Assembly (NCBI RefSeq): GCF_014851395.1
Contig: NW_024041150.1
Span: 35,971,585 to 36,035,584, forward strand
Length of the DNA stretch: 64,000 nucleotides
Direction: 5' to 3'
DNA from: Micropterus salmoides
Taxonomy: Eukaryota > Chordata > Actinopteri > Centrarchiformes > Centrarchidae
Part shown: one piece after another, positions 46,700 to 58,162 of the stretch
Position numbering within the stretch: position 1 is the first letter of the stretch
Layout: each line of letters starts with the position of its first letter
The notes under the pieces: generated by a model
Database searches by the model: none
Seen by the model: only the letters and a program-made list of their open reading frames with translations
What the model was told of the DNA's origin: nothing
Program-made: the position numbers and the translations under genes

Positions 46700-48191
46700 G
46701 TAAGTCGACTCAAGGTTGTCACAATTTTCATAATGTTTGTTGCCATCAGACTCTAAAATATTTGAACACATTTTTTCAGCTGCAAAAATGTAGGGTCAAA
46801 GTTAATTCATAATAAAATACTTTTGAGTACCTTAAAATGTCTGCGTGCTACAAACATCCAGCTTTATACTGGCTCTGAGGGTTTGTCATTCACCATGGCG
46901 ACTACTACAAACTGAATATTGACAAGAGATTGAAGTTTGATGAGTTTAGAGAAAGAAGAAATCTGGATTCACCTACATCACAGATTGTGTTTAGGTCCTG
47001 TTTGTTGGTTACTTCCTGAATTTCCCTGCATGTCAATGCTCTCAGTCCAAAGCCGTTTGTTTCTGCTGAAGATGTAAATCTTCAAAAATGGGTCATAAAT
47101 ATTTTTGTTTATTTTTCAGCTCAATATTTTTCTAAAATGGTAAATGCTCTGTTCTTGTATATTGATTTTCTAGTCTTCCCACCTTTCTGGAGCTTTATAC
47201 TACATCACATTCACCCCATTGACACACATTCACACAATGAGCAGCGGCTAAGGGAAATTAACAGAAATTAACACATTAACACAAATTCACTGGCAATTTG
47301 GGGTTCAGCATCTTGCCCAAGCATCTTGCCCAAGAACACTTCAACGTGCATACTGATTAGTGGACGACCGCTCTACCCTACCTGAGCCACAGCTGCAAAG
47401 TTTTTAGCCAACGTTATTCAGGAGGAAACACCAAAAGAGTAATGACATTTACTGTTGGTACAAAGAGTACAGAGTATTAGTATGAGTTCTGTTAAAGTAT
47501 CAGCGAGGTCTGATAACCTGGTCTCTTTATTATACAGATAATTTCAAAAAATGTTCAGAGTGTACTGCAGTGGTGGAAGAAGTACTTTTACTTACGTAAA
47601 ACTCATAACCCCAAAGTCGAGAAAACTCTGTTAAATATATCTGTGACACTTTTTTCTTGTTTATTCATCAATGGATCAAATGTTGAAACTTTTTCTTATG
47701 ACGCTTATTTGTTATTTGTTCAACAAGGGTTGAAAGGGTTGATGATTGCTATGTCTTGAAGCTAAATCAGTAAATATATGAATTGTCCAAGTTGAATGAA
47801 TTTTCTTTTTAAATAATGTATTTTCATTTTTGTCAGAAAATTACTTTTTTTTTTTCATTTTCCACAATATGATTTTTGCAAGAAAAAAAAAAAATTATGT
47901 AACCAGTCAAGTTTGTAACTGGAGTGTTAATGAAGTTTAATATAATTGATTGATAATTGATAAACTGTTTTAGTGCTTCTGTCTCACACACAGAAATGTC
48001 ACAACAACTTCTCTCACAAAAATAAGGATTTATTTACATTATGTACACATTATAACCAGAACATTATGAAAGGCAGTGCATTGTAACAACATCCATCAGC
48101 AGACACAAGACTAATGACTGATATCAGCTGGTGGGAGAACACAGTGATCAATGACTGAACCAACTAAACGGCTAAATCTCAATGATGCCTC

Positions 48192-49360
48192 AGTTCTGAC
48201 TGACTGAAGAAGTCCTTCGGATGAGGGACGAAACGTCTTCCAGTATCTTCAACCAAGTCCAGTTGCCCTTGATTTTAACCTTCGTTGGATATTAGATAAG
48301 GTGAAATAAATGCGCTTAAATACACATCAAAGAAATAAACAATGGCTAAACAAACATGAGGCAAACAATGAGAATGTTGAGTTCTATTGTGGGAAGAATT
48401 TGATTCATAGGGAGAAAGAGAACTAATGAAAGCAATTAGATAATATTAGCTTGGTTAAATTTGTCTAGGAGTTTTAAGGATCAAAGCTAATGGATTAACA
48501 GACTATTGGTCATCATGCCTTGTCACTGGTTTTAATGTCTATTTTAAAAGTCTATTGGTGCGTATTTTAATCAAATATCTTCCCACAATCAAACCTTTAA
48601 TGTCAAACGGTTATACCGTTCTTGTTTTTAAGCATTTGATAAAAGGGAAACTATTAAGTTACTGTCAATAGTTAAACATTAAGTTTAGCATTTCATAGAA
48701 ATCACATCAGATGAAAGGAACTCAACTAGCTTCCTGGATAATATTGGCTGTTACACATTCTTACTTGGAGAATATAAGCAAGTTATATGAACATGGCATT
48801 AGATTACGAACGGATAAATACAGAGTGACAATTATACATCATAAACAGCATTTCAGAACGATGGCATGTAATACTTATTTTGTCCTCTTGGGGGAACTCT
48901 GATTCCATGAAGAGACTGAAGATAGCAAATGATTATTTCTTTAAACAATCATTTGCTCAGGAGCTGGGGAAATTAATTATTTAACACAGGATACATTTCG
49001 GTTATATATAATTTAGTATAAGAAGTTAGAAGGAGCTGGAAATAAAGCATTAGTTAAAAACATCACTCAAATGTCCAACGAAGGTTAAAATCAAGGGCAA
49101 CTGGACTTGGTTGAAGATACTGGAAGATGTTTCGTCCCTCACCCATGGTCGTTCCGTCTTGGCCACAGGTAGTCTTAACGACTGTAACGACTTTCGTCAC
49201 AGCAACAAGGAACACTAACGAACCAGCAGTATCGATGACCCGGGTCAACGACCCCACTGAGGTTAAATAGCTGAGTTTCCCTGCCAGTCAGTCAGAACTG
49301 AAGAAGTCCTTTGGATGAGGGACGAAACGTCCAGTTGCCCTTGATTTTAACCTTCGTTGG
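48192..49360. mobile_element. Penelope-LTR-like repeats in inverted arrangement
   Basis: One ~98-bp sequence occurs three times: direct (48192-48289), inverted (49074-49142, partial) and direct again (49288-49360, with 22 bases missing between two GTC words). Each has the word gatgagggacgaaacgtc, or its inverse with one change (t for c), and ends gattttaaccttcgttgg. The word gatgag-stem-cgaaac resembles a hammerhead ribozyme core, and such motifs occur in Penelope-like element LTRs. Between the first two copies lie ~780 bp without a recognised frame. No reverse transcriptase is seen. Confidence 0.5.
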
Positions 49361-50060
49361 TTAACTATGACCTGGATGACTGAGAATCTTCATAGACATA
49401 TCACTTAAATGTGAATATCAGGAATCATTGCTCCAAATTAAAACACTGCAAAATTAACTTATATGGATTCTTCTTTTCAGTAGCAACAACACAGTAATAT
49501 AGCTACTCTAATGGAGTGGAGAGAACCGTTTAGTAACTTTACAAAGATTATTTAATTAAACAAGGTAATGCAAGTTTTGAGGAGACAGTATTTCTTTGTC
49601 CACACAAAGGAATGTGGACTGTGACCTTTCTCCAGCTGGAGTTTCTCACCAATTCACATCTGGGTTTGAAGAGGAGAATATCCTTTGATGTGAGGTCATT
49701 AAACAAAGAGGAAGGACAGTTGCCATGGTTACGTGTGTGGAGGGGCAGTTTAGGGTCTCCTGCCCTCCCTCCTAAAAGAGTTCTGATAGGCTGTTCAGGA
49801 GAAAGTTAATTTCTGGTTAGTGTTAGCATTTGTCATTTTAACAGTCAGGCACCGAGTCTTATCTCGGCTGCACCAAAGGTTGCAAGTTTTATGATCGAAC
49901 TGTCCAAAACCGCACTTAGGGAAAGCAAACCCTTTGGGGTCGCTTCAGCTGACTGTTGAGGATTGATATCTCAGCACCCCTCCTCTTTCCCTCAGGGAGA
50001 GACAAAGAATTTGGGATCTCCAAATATATTTGATATAAAATGAACAAATCCACACTGGCT
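49361..50060. other. No feature recognised
   Basis: No exon or known repeat is identified. A pyrimidine-rich segment near 49980 (cctcctctttccctcaggg) is not linked to any exon. Confidence 0.4.
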
Positions 50061-50319
50061 GATCCACTACATTGTTTACATTAAGGTTGCCGGTTCTAAT
50101 AAATAATATAGTGCATGTTTTCTTGGTAATGTAAGTTTTTTTTTTAGTTCATTCATTAAATGCTGTAAAAACATTTGTTAGTGAAACTTTTCTGTGTCTT
50201 ATTCTGGGATTTAAAAAGCTTGGCTATCACAGTTAAAACACTTTTAATGGCATTGTTTTAATTTACAATATATCCAATAAATATTCAAAATAAATGTATA
50301 CTTTTTTTTCTAAGTAAAA

Positions 50320-50705
50320 CTCACTCACTGTGACCAATAAGAACAAATTTACACGCATCACAAATAATGCCTCCAAAATATTTGGTCTCCCCACCTCCAA
50401 CCTCTCTGACCTCAATAGGAAAGCCATCCTCTCAACACATTTTTCATTCTGCTGCCATCAGGACGTAGATATAGCTCCCTGGCCTGGAAACAGGCTCGCT
50501 ATAGCAGGAGTTTTATCTCGTCTGCCATAACACTACTCAACAAGAGTACTTGCTAAGTAAAAGGTATGTTTTGGTTTTGGAGTCAATTTGTGTATAAAGT
50601 GCACGTTGTTCTGTATGTTCTTGTTGTGTAGATGTGAGGTAATGTGTGTAGATGGTTGAAACAAATTTCCTGGAAAGGACAATAAAGACTTTAATCTAAT
50701 CTAAA
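50320..50705 (+). mobile_element. LINE 3' fragment
   Basis: The frame at 50330-50530 (NNASKIFGLPTSNLSDLNRKA, then a CHQDVDI/SRLP region corresponding to the 'LLPSGRRYR' end) looks like the ORF2 C-terminus of a fish LINE. It is followed by a 3' UTR ending 'aaggacaataaagactttaat' and ctaatctaa. The corresponding place in the + gene flank (~32250) lacks it. Confidence 0.6.
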
Positions 50706-51968
50706 ATTTTGCATAGAAGATGTTTTTCAGTGAACTGGCCGCTTCTCTACTTGATGATTTGACTAAACAGCTGAATAATAATTTTGTCTTCTCCTCCTGC
50801 AGTTTGAGCAGGTCATTATTTGGAGATTTTATTTCATCAAATACGTCTGTTAGCTGTCAGAAGACGTTCGTTGGTCAGTTTGATCACTTCTCACATGAAC
50901 GACCTCTAAAACATCTATTATTGATCTATTATTGATGTTTTGCAGAATCTGTGATGTGTTTGTTTGCAGTCTGAAGGACACAAAGAACAGACGCTGCCTG
51001 ATTACCTGCTGGACTTTATTTTAGATCAAGTCAACTGAGAAATTTATATCTTCATAAAAAATACAGAGCTTATACTGGTTTAGACAAATTCACCACGTCA
51101 ATGAAAACATTCAGATGTCATGTTGAAAATACATTGAAAAAGTCCCTGAAAACGTCTGTTTACAGAAAAACACTTATAAAGTTTATACAGTCTGTTACAC
51201 ATCTGTAAAACACAGTCCCTCCATGCTCTTACAGTCAAATTACATAAAAATAGCAAGGGATATTTTCACACAGTGGAAAACAGTAGTCAAACTTTATGTT
51301 TACAAACAGGTTAGAAAATGCTTCATAGATTAGAAAGTGCTTTGCAGAAAAATAAAACTTTCTGTCTGCTTCTAAAGAAGCATGTTTAATGTGTTTATGC
51401 TGGATTCATTGTTTCCATCTCATGTCTATTATTGATGTTTCAGTTTAGTTATTGTTGGGCCACTTCAAAGAGTCAAAAGTGCTTTGCAGAAGGATGAAAT
51501 ACTTTTGTATAAAAGCAGAAATAACAAAAATACACACAAAAAGCAAATTAATACTTGAATGATGCTTAAAATCTATCTGAAATGTAACCATTATTAATTA
51601 TTGTAAAACATCTTTTCTGACAGCACATAAACGTCAGATTAAAACAGGATGACTCAAAGTCCTAACGTCACATGTTGGATGTTTGTCTTCTCCTCCAGGC
51701 TGCTGCTGGTTTCATTTTTTTTCAGTTTGCAGTGAAATCAACACGCAGAGACTTAAACATGCTGCACACTCTGTGAGTCTTTGTTCACGTTAGTTCCTGT
51801 TGGTAAACGCTGCTGTGGATTAGTTTAGAGCCTGAACTGTTCTCAGAAGACCTTGTTGGTGAAGTCAGGTTTCAGTCTCTGTCAGACTGACTTGTGGTCA
51901 GGCCTGGATCAAGGTGCATGCTGGGTAAATAGTTTATGCTTAATGCTCCACTCAGATCTCTCTTCATT

Positions 51969-52237
51969 TATTTAACCAGGAGAGTCCCATTGAGATTAAG
52001 AACCTCTTTCATAACGGTGACCTGGCCAAGACAGGCGTTTTGTCCTGTTTCTGTACGGGTATTTGGCACAAAGAGCATAAAGAAGTCCTGAGAACCCAAA
52101 GAGTTTCACGTGTTACTTTTCTGCATTATAAGTACACACAGGTGTCTCGGCAGCAGACCAAGAATTGCCTTATTTATGAAGGTGTACCAGTGACAGAGCC
52201 CAGGTGGCCAGAGGAGGCCATCCTACCCAGAGTACAA
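51969..52237 (-). mobile_element. LINE 3'-tail insertion with 7-bp target duplication
   Basis: The insert begins (on +) tttatttaaccaggagagtc and includes cccattgagattaagaacctc, a common fish LINE 3' end. CTCTTCA is duplicated on both sides (51962-51968, 52238-52244). The + counterpart near 31200 has no insert. Confidence 0.75.
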
Positions 52238-52618
52238 CTCTTCACAGCTATAATCTGTCCAAGTCTGTATTTCTAAAGAGCCTCAGCTGGAGCTCCTCTC
52301 ATGTCTCTTACTGGTGTTTCAGTTTAGTTATTGCTGAGTCGTGATGCAGTGGAAACATTTCAGACATGATGCTCACTGTGATGGACGGTCTGACTCAAGT
52401 TTCGAGGGGCAACACACTCACATAGAAATGACCGTTACTGTATGACTCAATAAAATATTTACAAATACACACCACTACAGTAAAGTGAGAATAATGATCA
52501 GCACTCAAGTCTGTGTGATTAGTAACTTGGCTAAAAGTAGAGCACACAGATGCTTCAGTGAGAATCAACCTGCAGAAACTTTTACCATGAAGAAGAACTG
52601 ACAGGAACTTTATATTCA

Positions 52619-53655
52619 TCACATTGCTTCCTTCAGACATCTTGGACCAGACTGACTTGTGGTCTGGATCCGTTCACACTGGAGCAGCAGTTGTGGTTGT
52701 GGATGTAACTTGGTTTTGATCTTTCTGATAAGCTCAGCGAGGGAACGTCTATCCTGGTCTTGACCTGTGAGACTGACATGAGACAAAATTAAGTGCAAAC
52801 AACGACTCAGACAATCATAAGAGGAAATAGATCGATTTTAAAAACAGAAGCGCAAACTTACTTTCTTTTAACTCGATGAATGAGTGTAGCTACACATCTT
52901 TCAGCTGCAGCGACTAGAGCTATTACAGCAGCAATTAACAGAAGTCCACCAGCTACAGCTTCTTGAGTAGTTTATCGTTCTTCCAGTCATATGATGTGTC
53001 TTCTTCCTCCTCCGGCCCTCCTGGTGTTTCTTTTACAGCTGCATGCAGATAGAAAACCAGTGTTTGTGTCTGATATCAGGAGCATCAACTCAGCAGTGTT
53101 GGACCACCGCATCAACAACATTTATACCAATTTAGAGACAATGAGAAACTAAATAAACAATCAGATGATTTAACAGCAACCAGTCACCTAACAGAAGTTA
53201 CACCTCTTGGCCAGATGGTGACACTGTAGAGAAAATTTACCAAAAACCTGCTGAACAGTCTGACTATAAGCTGCTTCTGCTTCCTTAGTTTTTCACTGTG
53301 TGTCTCAAATTTCAACTAACTGTCTGTTTGTCCTTCATGTTGATACAGTGTTAAAATCAGTTTGCAGAGATTTGGAAATTGCTTGTTATCTTGTTATAGT
53401 GAATTAATCTCAGTAAATATGCTGAGTGTTTGTCAACATGTTATTATCACAGTAACCAGGTGGTGCAGTGGTTTATGTTGCACATTTTGAAGTAGCTACT
53501 AAAACAATGTTTTTCCTTTATATCAGATTTGTGCAACCTTTATGAGGCAACAGTTGGCCTGTGATGCACTATTTCTACATGGTAACCATGGTAACAGCTC
53601 ACTGACCCACCTTCAGGTGTGGTGAGGATCACGTCACTGTTCTCTCCATGAGAGG
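52619..53655 (-). pseudogene. Inverted paralog of the + receptor, truncated by the gap
   Basis: Three 3' exons are visible on minus. These are the G-strand exon (53611-53655, cut by N), a stalk/membrane exon (52862-53038) and a tail exon (52619-52764: GQDQDRRSLAELIRKIKTKL, then a longer Gln/Ser-rich end). Leader and V exons should lie in the 500-N gap. In the membrane exon the frame set by the previous exon hits TAG (KKL-stop). The hydrophobic sequence AVAGGLLLIAAVIALVAAA lies in another frame, because the exon has 27 instead of 25 bases in the stalk relative to the + gene. The donor has also moved. Either it is a pseudogene or the base calls near the gap are wrong. Confidence 0.7.
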
Positions 53656-54155
53656 NNNNNNNNNNNNNNNNNNNNNNNNNNNNNNNNNNNNNNNNNNNNN
53701 NNNNNNNNNNNNNNNNNNNNNNNNNNNNNNNNNNNNNNNNNNNNNNNNNNNNNNNNNNNNNNNNNNNNNNNNNNNNNNNNNNNNNNNNNNNNNNNNNNNN
53801 NNNNNNNNNNNNNNNNNNNNNNNNNNNNNNNNNNNNNNNNNNNNNNNNNNNNNNNNNNNNNNNNNNNNNNNNNNNNNNNNNNNNNNNNNNNNNNNNNNNN
53901 NNNNNNNNNNNNNNNNNNNNNNNNNNNNNNNNNNNNNNNNNNNNNNNNNNNNNNNNNNNNNNNNNNNNNNNNNNNNNNNNNNNNNNNNNNNNNNNNNNNN
54001 NNNNNNNNNNNNNNNNNNNNNNNNNNNNNNNNNNNNNNNNNNNNNNNNNNNNNNNNNNNNNNNNNNNNNNNNNNNNNNNNNNNNNNNNNNNNNNNNNNNN
54101 NNNNNNNNNNNNNNNNNNNNNNNNNNNNNNNNNNNNNNNNNNNNNNNNNNNNNNN
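53656..54155. other. Assembly gap, 500 N
   Basis: The run is exactly 500 N, so the true length may be unknown. It separates the G-strand exon of the inverted receptor from a block matching the window start. At least a V exon and a leader exon are expected in it. Confidence 1.
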
Positions 54156-54307
54156 CCATGAACTTTGGTACAGACATTAATGGTGGTCAGAGGAGAATCC
54201 TACTGATCCATGACTTGTCCTCTAGTGCAGTACAGCATTGACTATTTCATCTCTAAGAAGCTTTTTGAAGAGTTTTTATTAGTTTAGAAATGTCAGAATA
54301 GGACGTG

Positions 54308-55250
54308 CAGTTATGAGTTAAGGATTCTGATCTGTTTTTGGTTCCATGCCTTGTGTTCTACTGTTTTGCCCATGTTTGCTCTTTGTTTTGTTGATCCTAT
54401 TTAACTTTGTTTTTGGTTCTGTGTTTCTCTGTGTAGCCTTGTTTACTATTTGTTATTATATTATTATTTTATTATTATTATTCTTATATTATTTTATTAT
54501 TATTATTATTATTATTATTTGCATGTTTAGGTTTACTTAGGATCTGTCTTGTCTCTTATCTTAGTTCTTAGTCTTGCATTTTAGTTCTTTGCCTTAGTTC
54601 TTAGTTATGTGCTTTAGTTCATGTTATTCCTGGTCTGTATTTCTGTGTTTCATTATTTGATCTTGTCTTGTTTAGAGTTTTGTAGCTTAGTTTATGCATG
54701 TTTTTTTTACCTGTTCAAGTCCTTAGTCCTATTGTCTCCATGTTTTTGCGTAGTCCTGTCTCCTGTTTGATCCGGTCTCAGTCCATGCCCTGATTTTGCA
54801 GTCTTTCCATCTTTTGTGTTTTACTTTGGTAGAGCTGTCCTGGTGTGTTCCCGTGTACTTTACTTCCTGTTTTATTCTGAAGCTGTCTGTGTTTAGCTTT
54901 GCTTCCTATTCTTTTCTCCTTGATATTATCCACCTGTTTTATGTTCCCACCGCGCTTGTTTGCCTCACTACTTAATGCCTATGTTCCGTTCAGTTGGTGT
55001 GGGATCAATGTGGTTTATTGCTTGTAGCTTATGGATGCTTTGTAACATCTGTTCGTCTCTGACTCATGTTCCGTCTGCCTGGCCAGCTTGTGGATTATTA
55101 TCATCTTGCCTTCTTTGGATTTTACTTTTGGACTCAGCCACTGTAAGTGTGCATGTTTTTGGTTAATAAATCACTGGACTTTGTCTGCTCAGCTCTGGTG
55201 TCCGGCGTTTGGGTCCTCGACTAGCTCACACACGCTGCAAAACCGTAACA
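54308..55250 (+). mobile_element. Solo-LTR-like insertion
   Basis: About 940 bp inserted into duplicon sequence that is uninterrupted near 35385 (ggacgtgcagaatgtggg). The left flank reads acgtgcag and the right flank acgtgtag, a short target duplication with one change. The left end is near 'gttatgagttaagg' and the right end near 'aaaaccgtaaca'. The AATAAA near 55163 and the long T/C-rich body fit an LTR. No internal gag or pol is present. A TTA-rich microsatellite lies at 54452-54520. Confidence 0.55.
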
Positions 55251-55278
55251 CGTGTAGAATGTGGAAACAATGCAGTTT

Positions 55279-56345
55279 GTCCATAGCATCAATGCCTTCC
55301 ACTTGCAGGAACTGCTGACACACTCCAGCCACATGAGGTCTAGCATTGTCTTGCATTAGGAGGAACCCAGGGCCAACCGCACCAGCATATGGTCTCACAA
55401 GAGGTCTGAGGATCTCATCTCGGTACCTAACGGCAGTCAGGCTACCTCTGGCGAGCTGTGCGGCCCCCCAAAGAAATGCCACCCCACACCATTACTGACC
55501 CACCGCCAAACCGGTCATGCTGGAGGATGTTGCAGGCAGCAGAACGTTCTCCACGGCAACTCCAGACTCTGTCACGTCTGTCACATGTGCTCAGTGTGAA
55601 CCTGCTTTCATCTGTGAAGAGCACGGGGCGCCAGTGGCGAATTTGCCAATCTTGGTGTTCTCTGGCAAATGCCAAACGTCCTGCACAGTGTTGGGCTGTA
55701 AGCACAACCCCCACCTGTGGACGTCGGGCCCTCATACCAGCCTCATGGAGTCTGTTTCTGACTGTTTGAGCAGACACATGCACATTTGTGGCCTGCTGGA
55801 GGTCATTTTGCAGGGCTCTGGCAGTGCTCCTCCTGATCCTCCTTGCACAAAGGCGGAGGTAGCGGTCCTGCTGCTGGGTTGTTGCCCTCCTACGGCCTCC
55901 TCCACGTCTCCTGATGTACTGGCCTGTCTCCTGGTAGCGCCTCCATGCTCTGGACACTATGCTGACAGACACAGCAAACCTTCTTGCCACAGCTCGCATT
56001 GATGTGCCATCCTGGATGAACTACCTGAGCCACTTGTGTGGGTTGTAGACTCCGTCTCATGCTACCACTAGAGTGAAAGCACCGCCAGCATTCAAAAGTG
56101 ACCAAAACATCAGCCAAGAAGCATAGGAACTGAGAAGTGGTCGGTGGTCACCACCTGCAGAACCACTCCTTTATTGGGGGTGTCTTGCTAATTGCCTATA
56201 ATTTCCATCCATTTGCACAACAGCATGTGAAATTGATTGTCAATCAGTGTTGCTTCCTAAGTGGACAGTTTGATGTCACAGGAGTGTGACTGACTTGGAG
56301 TTACATTGTGTTGTTTAAGTGTTCCCTTTATTTTTTTGAGCAGTG
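55279..56345 (-). mobile_element. Second Tc1-like element, 3'-truncated
   Basis: The right terminal repeat is complete (minus sense: cactgctcaaaaaaataaag, ending at a TA at 56346). The minus frame at 55442-55999 encodes the Tc1 N-terminus (MRAVARRFAVSVSIVSRAWR) and the first catalytic Asp (LFTDESRFTL), plus GGGSVMVWGGIS. A ~11-base deletion near 55457 shifts the frame to 55189-55482 (second Asp: LLMQDNARPHVAGV). Similarity ends at 'gatgctatgg' (55281), before the third catalytic motif, and duplicon sequence follows. A different subfamily from the element at 32856. Confidence 0.88.
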
Positions 56346-56351
56346 TATAAT

Positions 56352-56545
56352 AACCTTGGTCTGAACACATTAAGTAGGACTCGTCCTTCTCTGTGGACGT
56401 CTTTGTCACACTGGACTGACAAACTGTTGATACCGAGACTCTGTGACCTCAACACGTTCATGTAGATGATACAGGACTAAGGCCTTACAATCATTTGACA
56501 GAAGATAAAACGGGCGTGAGGGAACTGTCAGTTTTGTCGTATTTC
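56352..56545 (-). pseudogene. Degenerate receptor V-exon fragment
   Basis: On minus it retains pieces equivalent to the C-strand/C' region (tcatttgacagaag..., 'ctacatgaacgtgttgaggt'), the 'cagtgtgacaaagacgtcc' of VQCDKD and part of the E strand. It lacks bases in the QFAGRV segment, so the frame is lost. It is cut at its 3' side by the Tc1. The oldest-looking relic in the window. Confidence 0.75.
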
Positions 56546-57089
56546 CTGGATTCTAAGTAAGTCCCATGTGTCAGTGTGGTATTACAATTTGGCAAGATAA
56601 AAGCTATTGAAAAATATTCATATAAAATACAAAAAGTTTCCCTTAAATATAAAATGAAGATGTGTGTCTCTTTCTCCACTGCACTACATTCGGCGTTGGC
56701 TTCCAGTCCATGGTTCAGATGACATGGGTGCTATAAAAAATAAATGAAAATAATTTCCTAAAAAATTAAACTGCAAACTATTTATGTAAAATAAAATAAC
56801 CACACATTAGATACCAAATTAGGTGTGTTATATGGGAAAATTTTATTATTATTGTTATTATAACCCTAATTTTCATAATGGACAAGTCAGCAAGAAGGTA
56901 TTGAAAATAACAACATTGATGATCTCTAAGCAAATCCCCTGTGGTTAAGAGCGAGTGATCAGACATTAACTAACCGTCCTGCTACAGCCAACATTTGGTG
57001 AAACTGAGTAAGAAGACACTGTTGGCTCCAGAGTGAATGTATTTCAAATATCCAACTTGAAAACTAACTTCACCGTAGTAGATCCAGCT
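56546..57089. other. No feature recognised
   Basis: A/T-rich intergenic DNA between the V relic and the gypsy fragment. Confidence 0.4.
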
Positions 57090-57180
57090 GTATGAGCAGA
57101 GGAAGGTTCCCCTGATGAGCACATCATCCATCTGACACAGAACATCTTCCAGGCCCTCCAGGAACTGTTCTGGTGCTAAT
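57090..57180 (-). mobile_element. Ty3/gypsy reverse-transcriptase fragment
   Basis: The minus frame reads APEQFLEGLEDVLCQMDDVL followed by IRGT. This corresponds to the RT helix and the catalytic (Y/Q)MDD box of gypsy elements. Only ~30 residues remain. Confidence 0.6.
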
Positions 57181-58162
57181 GAGTACAGACGGTTACACCA
57201 ATATCGCCTGAACAGTTATGAAGCTGGTTGGCAGAGAAAACTCAAGTGGAATCTGCTAAACCCTGTGTTGCTTTGAAAACAATTTTCTTCCTGCTGTTCT
57301 AAGCTGTGTTCAGCTGAGAGGAGAGGATGCCTCTCTCTCATCACTGATTTGTTCAGCTGTGCATTTAGGCACAGCCATCCTGCCATCATATTAAAGTGTT
57401 AATGGAGTCGTTCAAAGGTCTTATCAGAAATAATATTTATTCGCTCCTTATGGTCGGAGGATCTCTAAATCAACATGGTTGTTTCAGTTATCATATGACC
57501 CGTTTTTATTAAGGGTTAGCCAAAGTATTTTCAATTATTGATCACTCTGCTTTTCCACCAGCTGATATCATTGATCAGTCTTTAAAAAATATCTGGAATT
57601 AACAAGACAACTGAATCAAGAGAATTACTATCATATCTTAAAGAAGAAAACCTGCTTGTATTTTTGGTGGATTAGTTTGTATATATTCACAGGGTGAGTA
57701 CATTGATAATAGTTGTAACAATGGGAGGGTTGTAATGTAAAGGAATACATTTGTTTGATGTGTGTGTGGTCAGGGGGCTAATGGATAGATGTTATGGTCT
57801 AATGTATTTATTGTAAAATCAGTAAATACAATAAAAAACAATGATAGTAAAATTAATTCAATATAATAATTGCAATGAAGGCAGCTACATATAGAAATCC
57901 TAAAAAAATAACTTGATATAAAACCTCATTAGAATGAAAATATTTAATCGTTATTAGTTACTAATAAAAGTATTCCCATAGAAGTTAGATAAAAATAAAG
58001 GTTAACTAATGATAAGTACAAATAAAGAACAATAAAAACAAAATATTCAGAATAGGTTCCCCTGAGACTGAATTTCAAAAAGTGTCTTTAAACGGATGTT
58101 GGAGGTAGAGAGTTTTGGAGTCTTTTGGTTTTATGATTCAGGTCTTGAACCAATGCTCTGAC
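57181..58162. other. 3' flank of the intact minus receptor
   Basis: No exon is seen. It is A/T rich, with several possible polyadenylation signals on minus between 57800 and 58130. The 3' UTR of the next gene probably ends here. Confidence 0.4.

Larger units (their letters stand above)
44639..48191. repeat. 3.6-kb tandem segmental duplication, copy 2
   Basis: See copy 1 at 39629-43221. Identity stops sharply at 48191, where copy 1 continues 'ctgaaaacgcttcc' and copy 2 enters the Penelope-like insertion. Confidence 0.92.
50061..52618 (-). repeat. Inverted copy of the + receptor 3' region
   Basis: Read on minus it matches 30750-32450 in order, for example gaactggccgcttctctac at ~50735 against ~32200. 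Two later retroelement insertions interrupt it (50320-50705 and 51969-52237). Confidence 0.8.

Noticed and set aside
53629..54241. Two long frames of unknown residues across the N gap
   Set aside because: They consist of untranslated Ns and carry no information.
55458..56002. Long + frames opposite the second Tc1
   Set aside because: They are antisense to the transposase; the minus frame has the recognisable DDE motifs.
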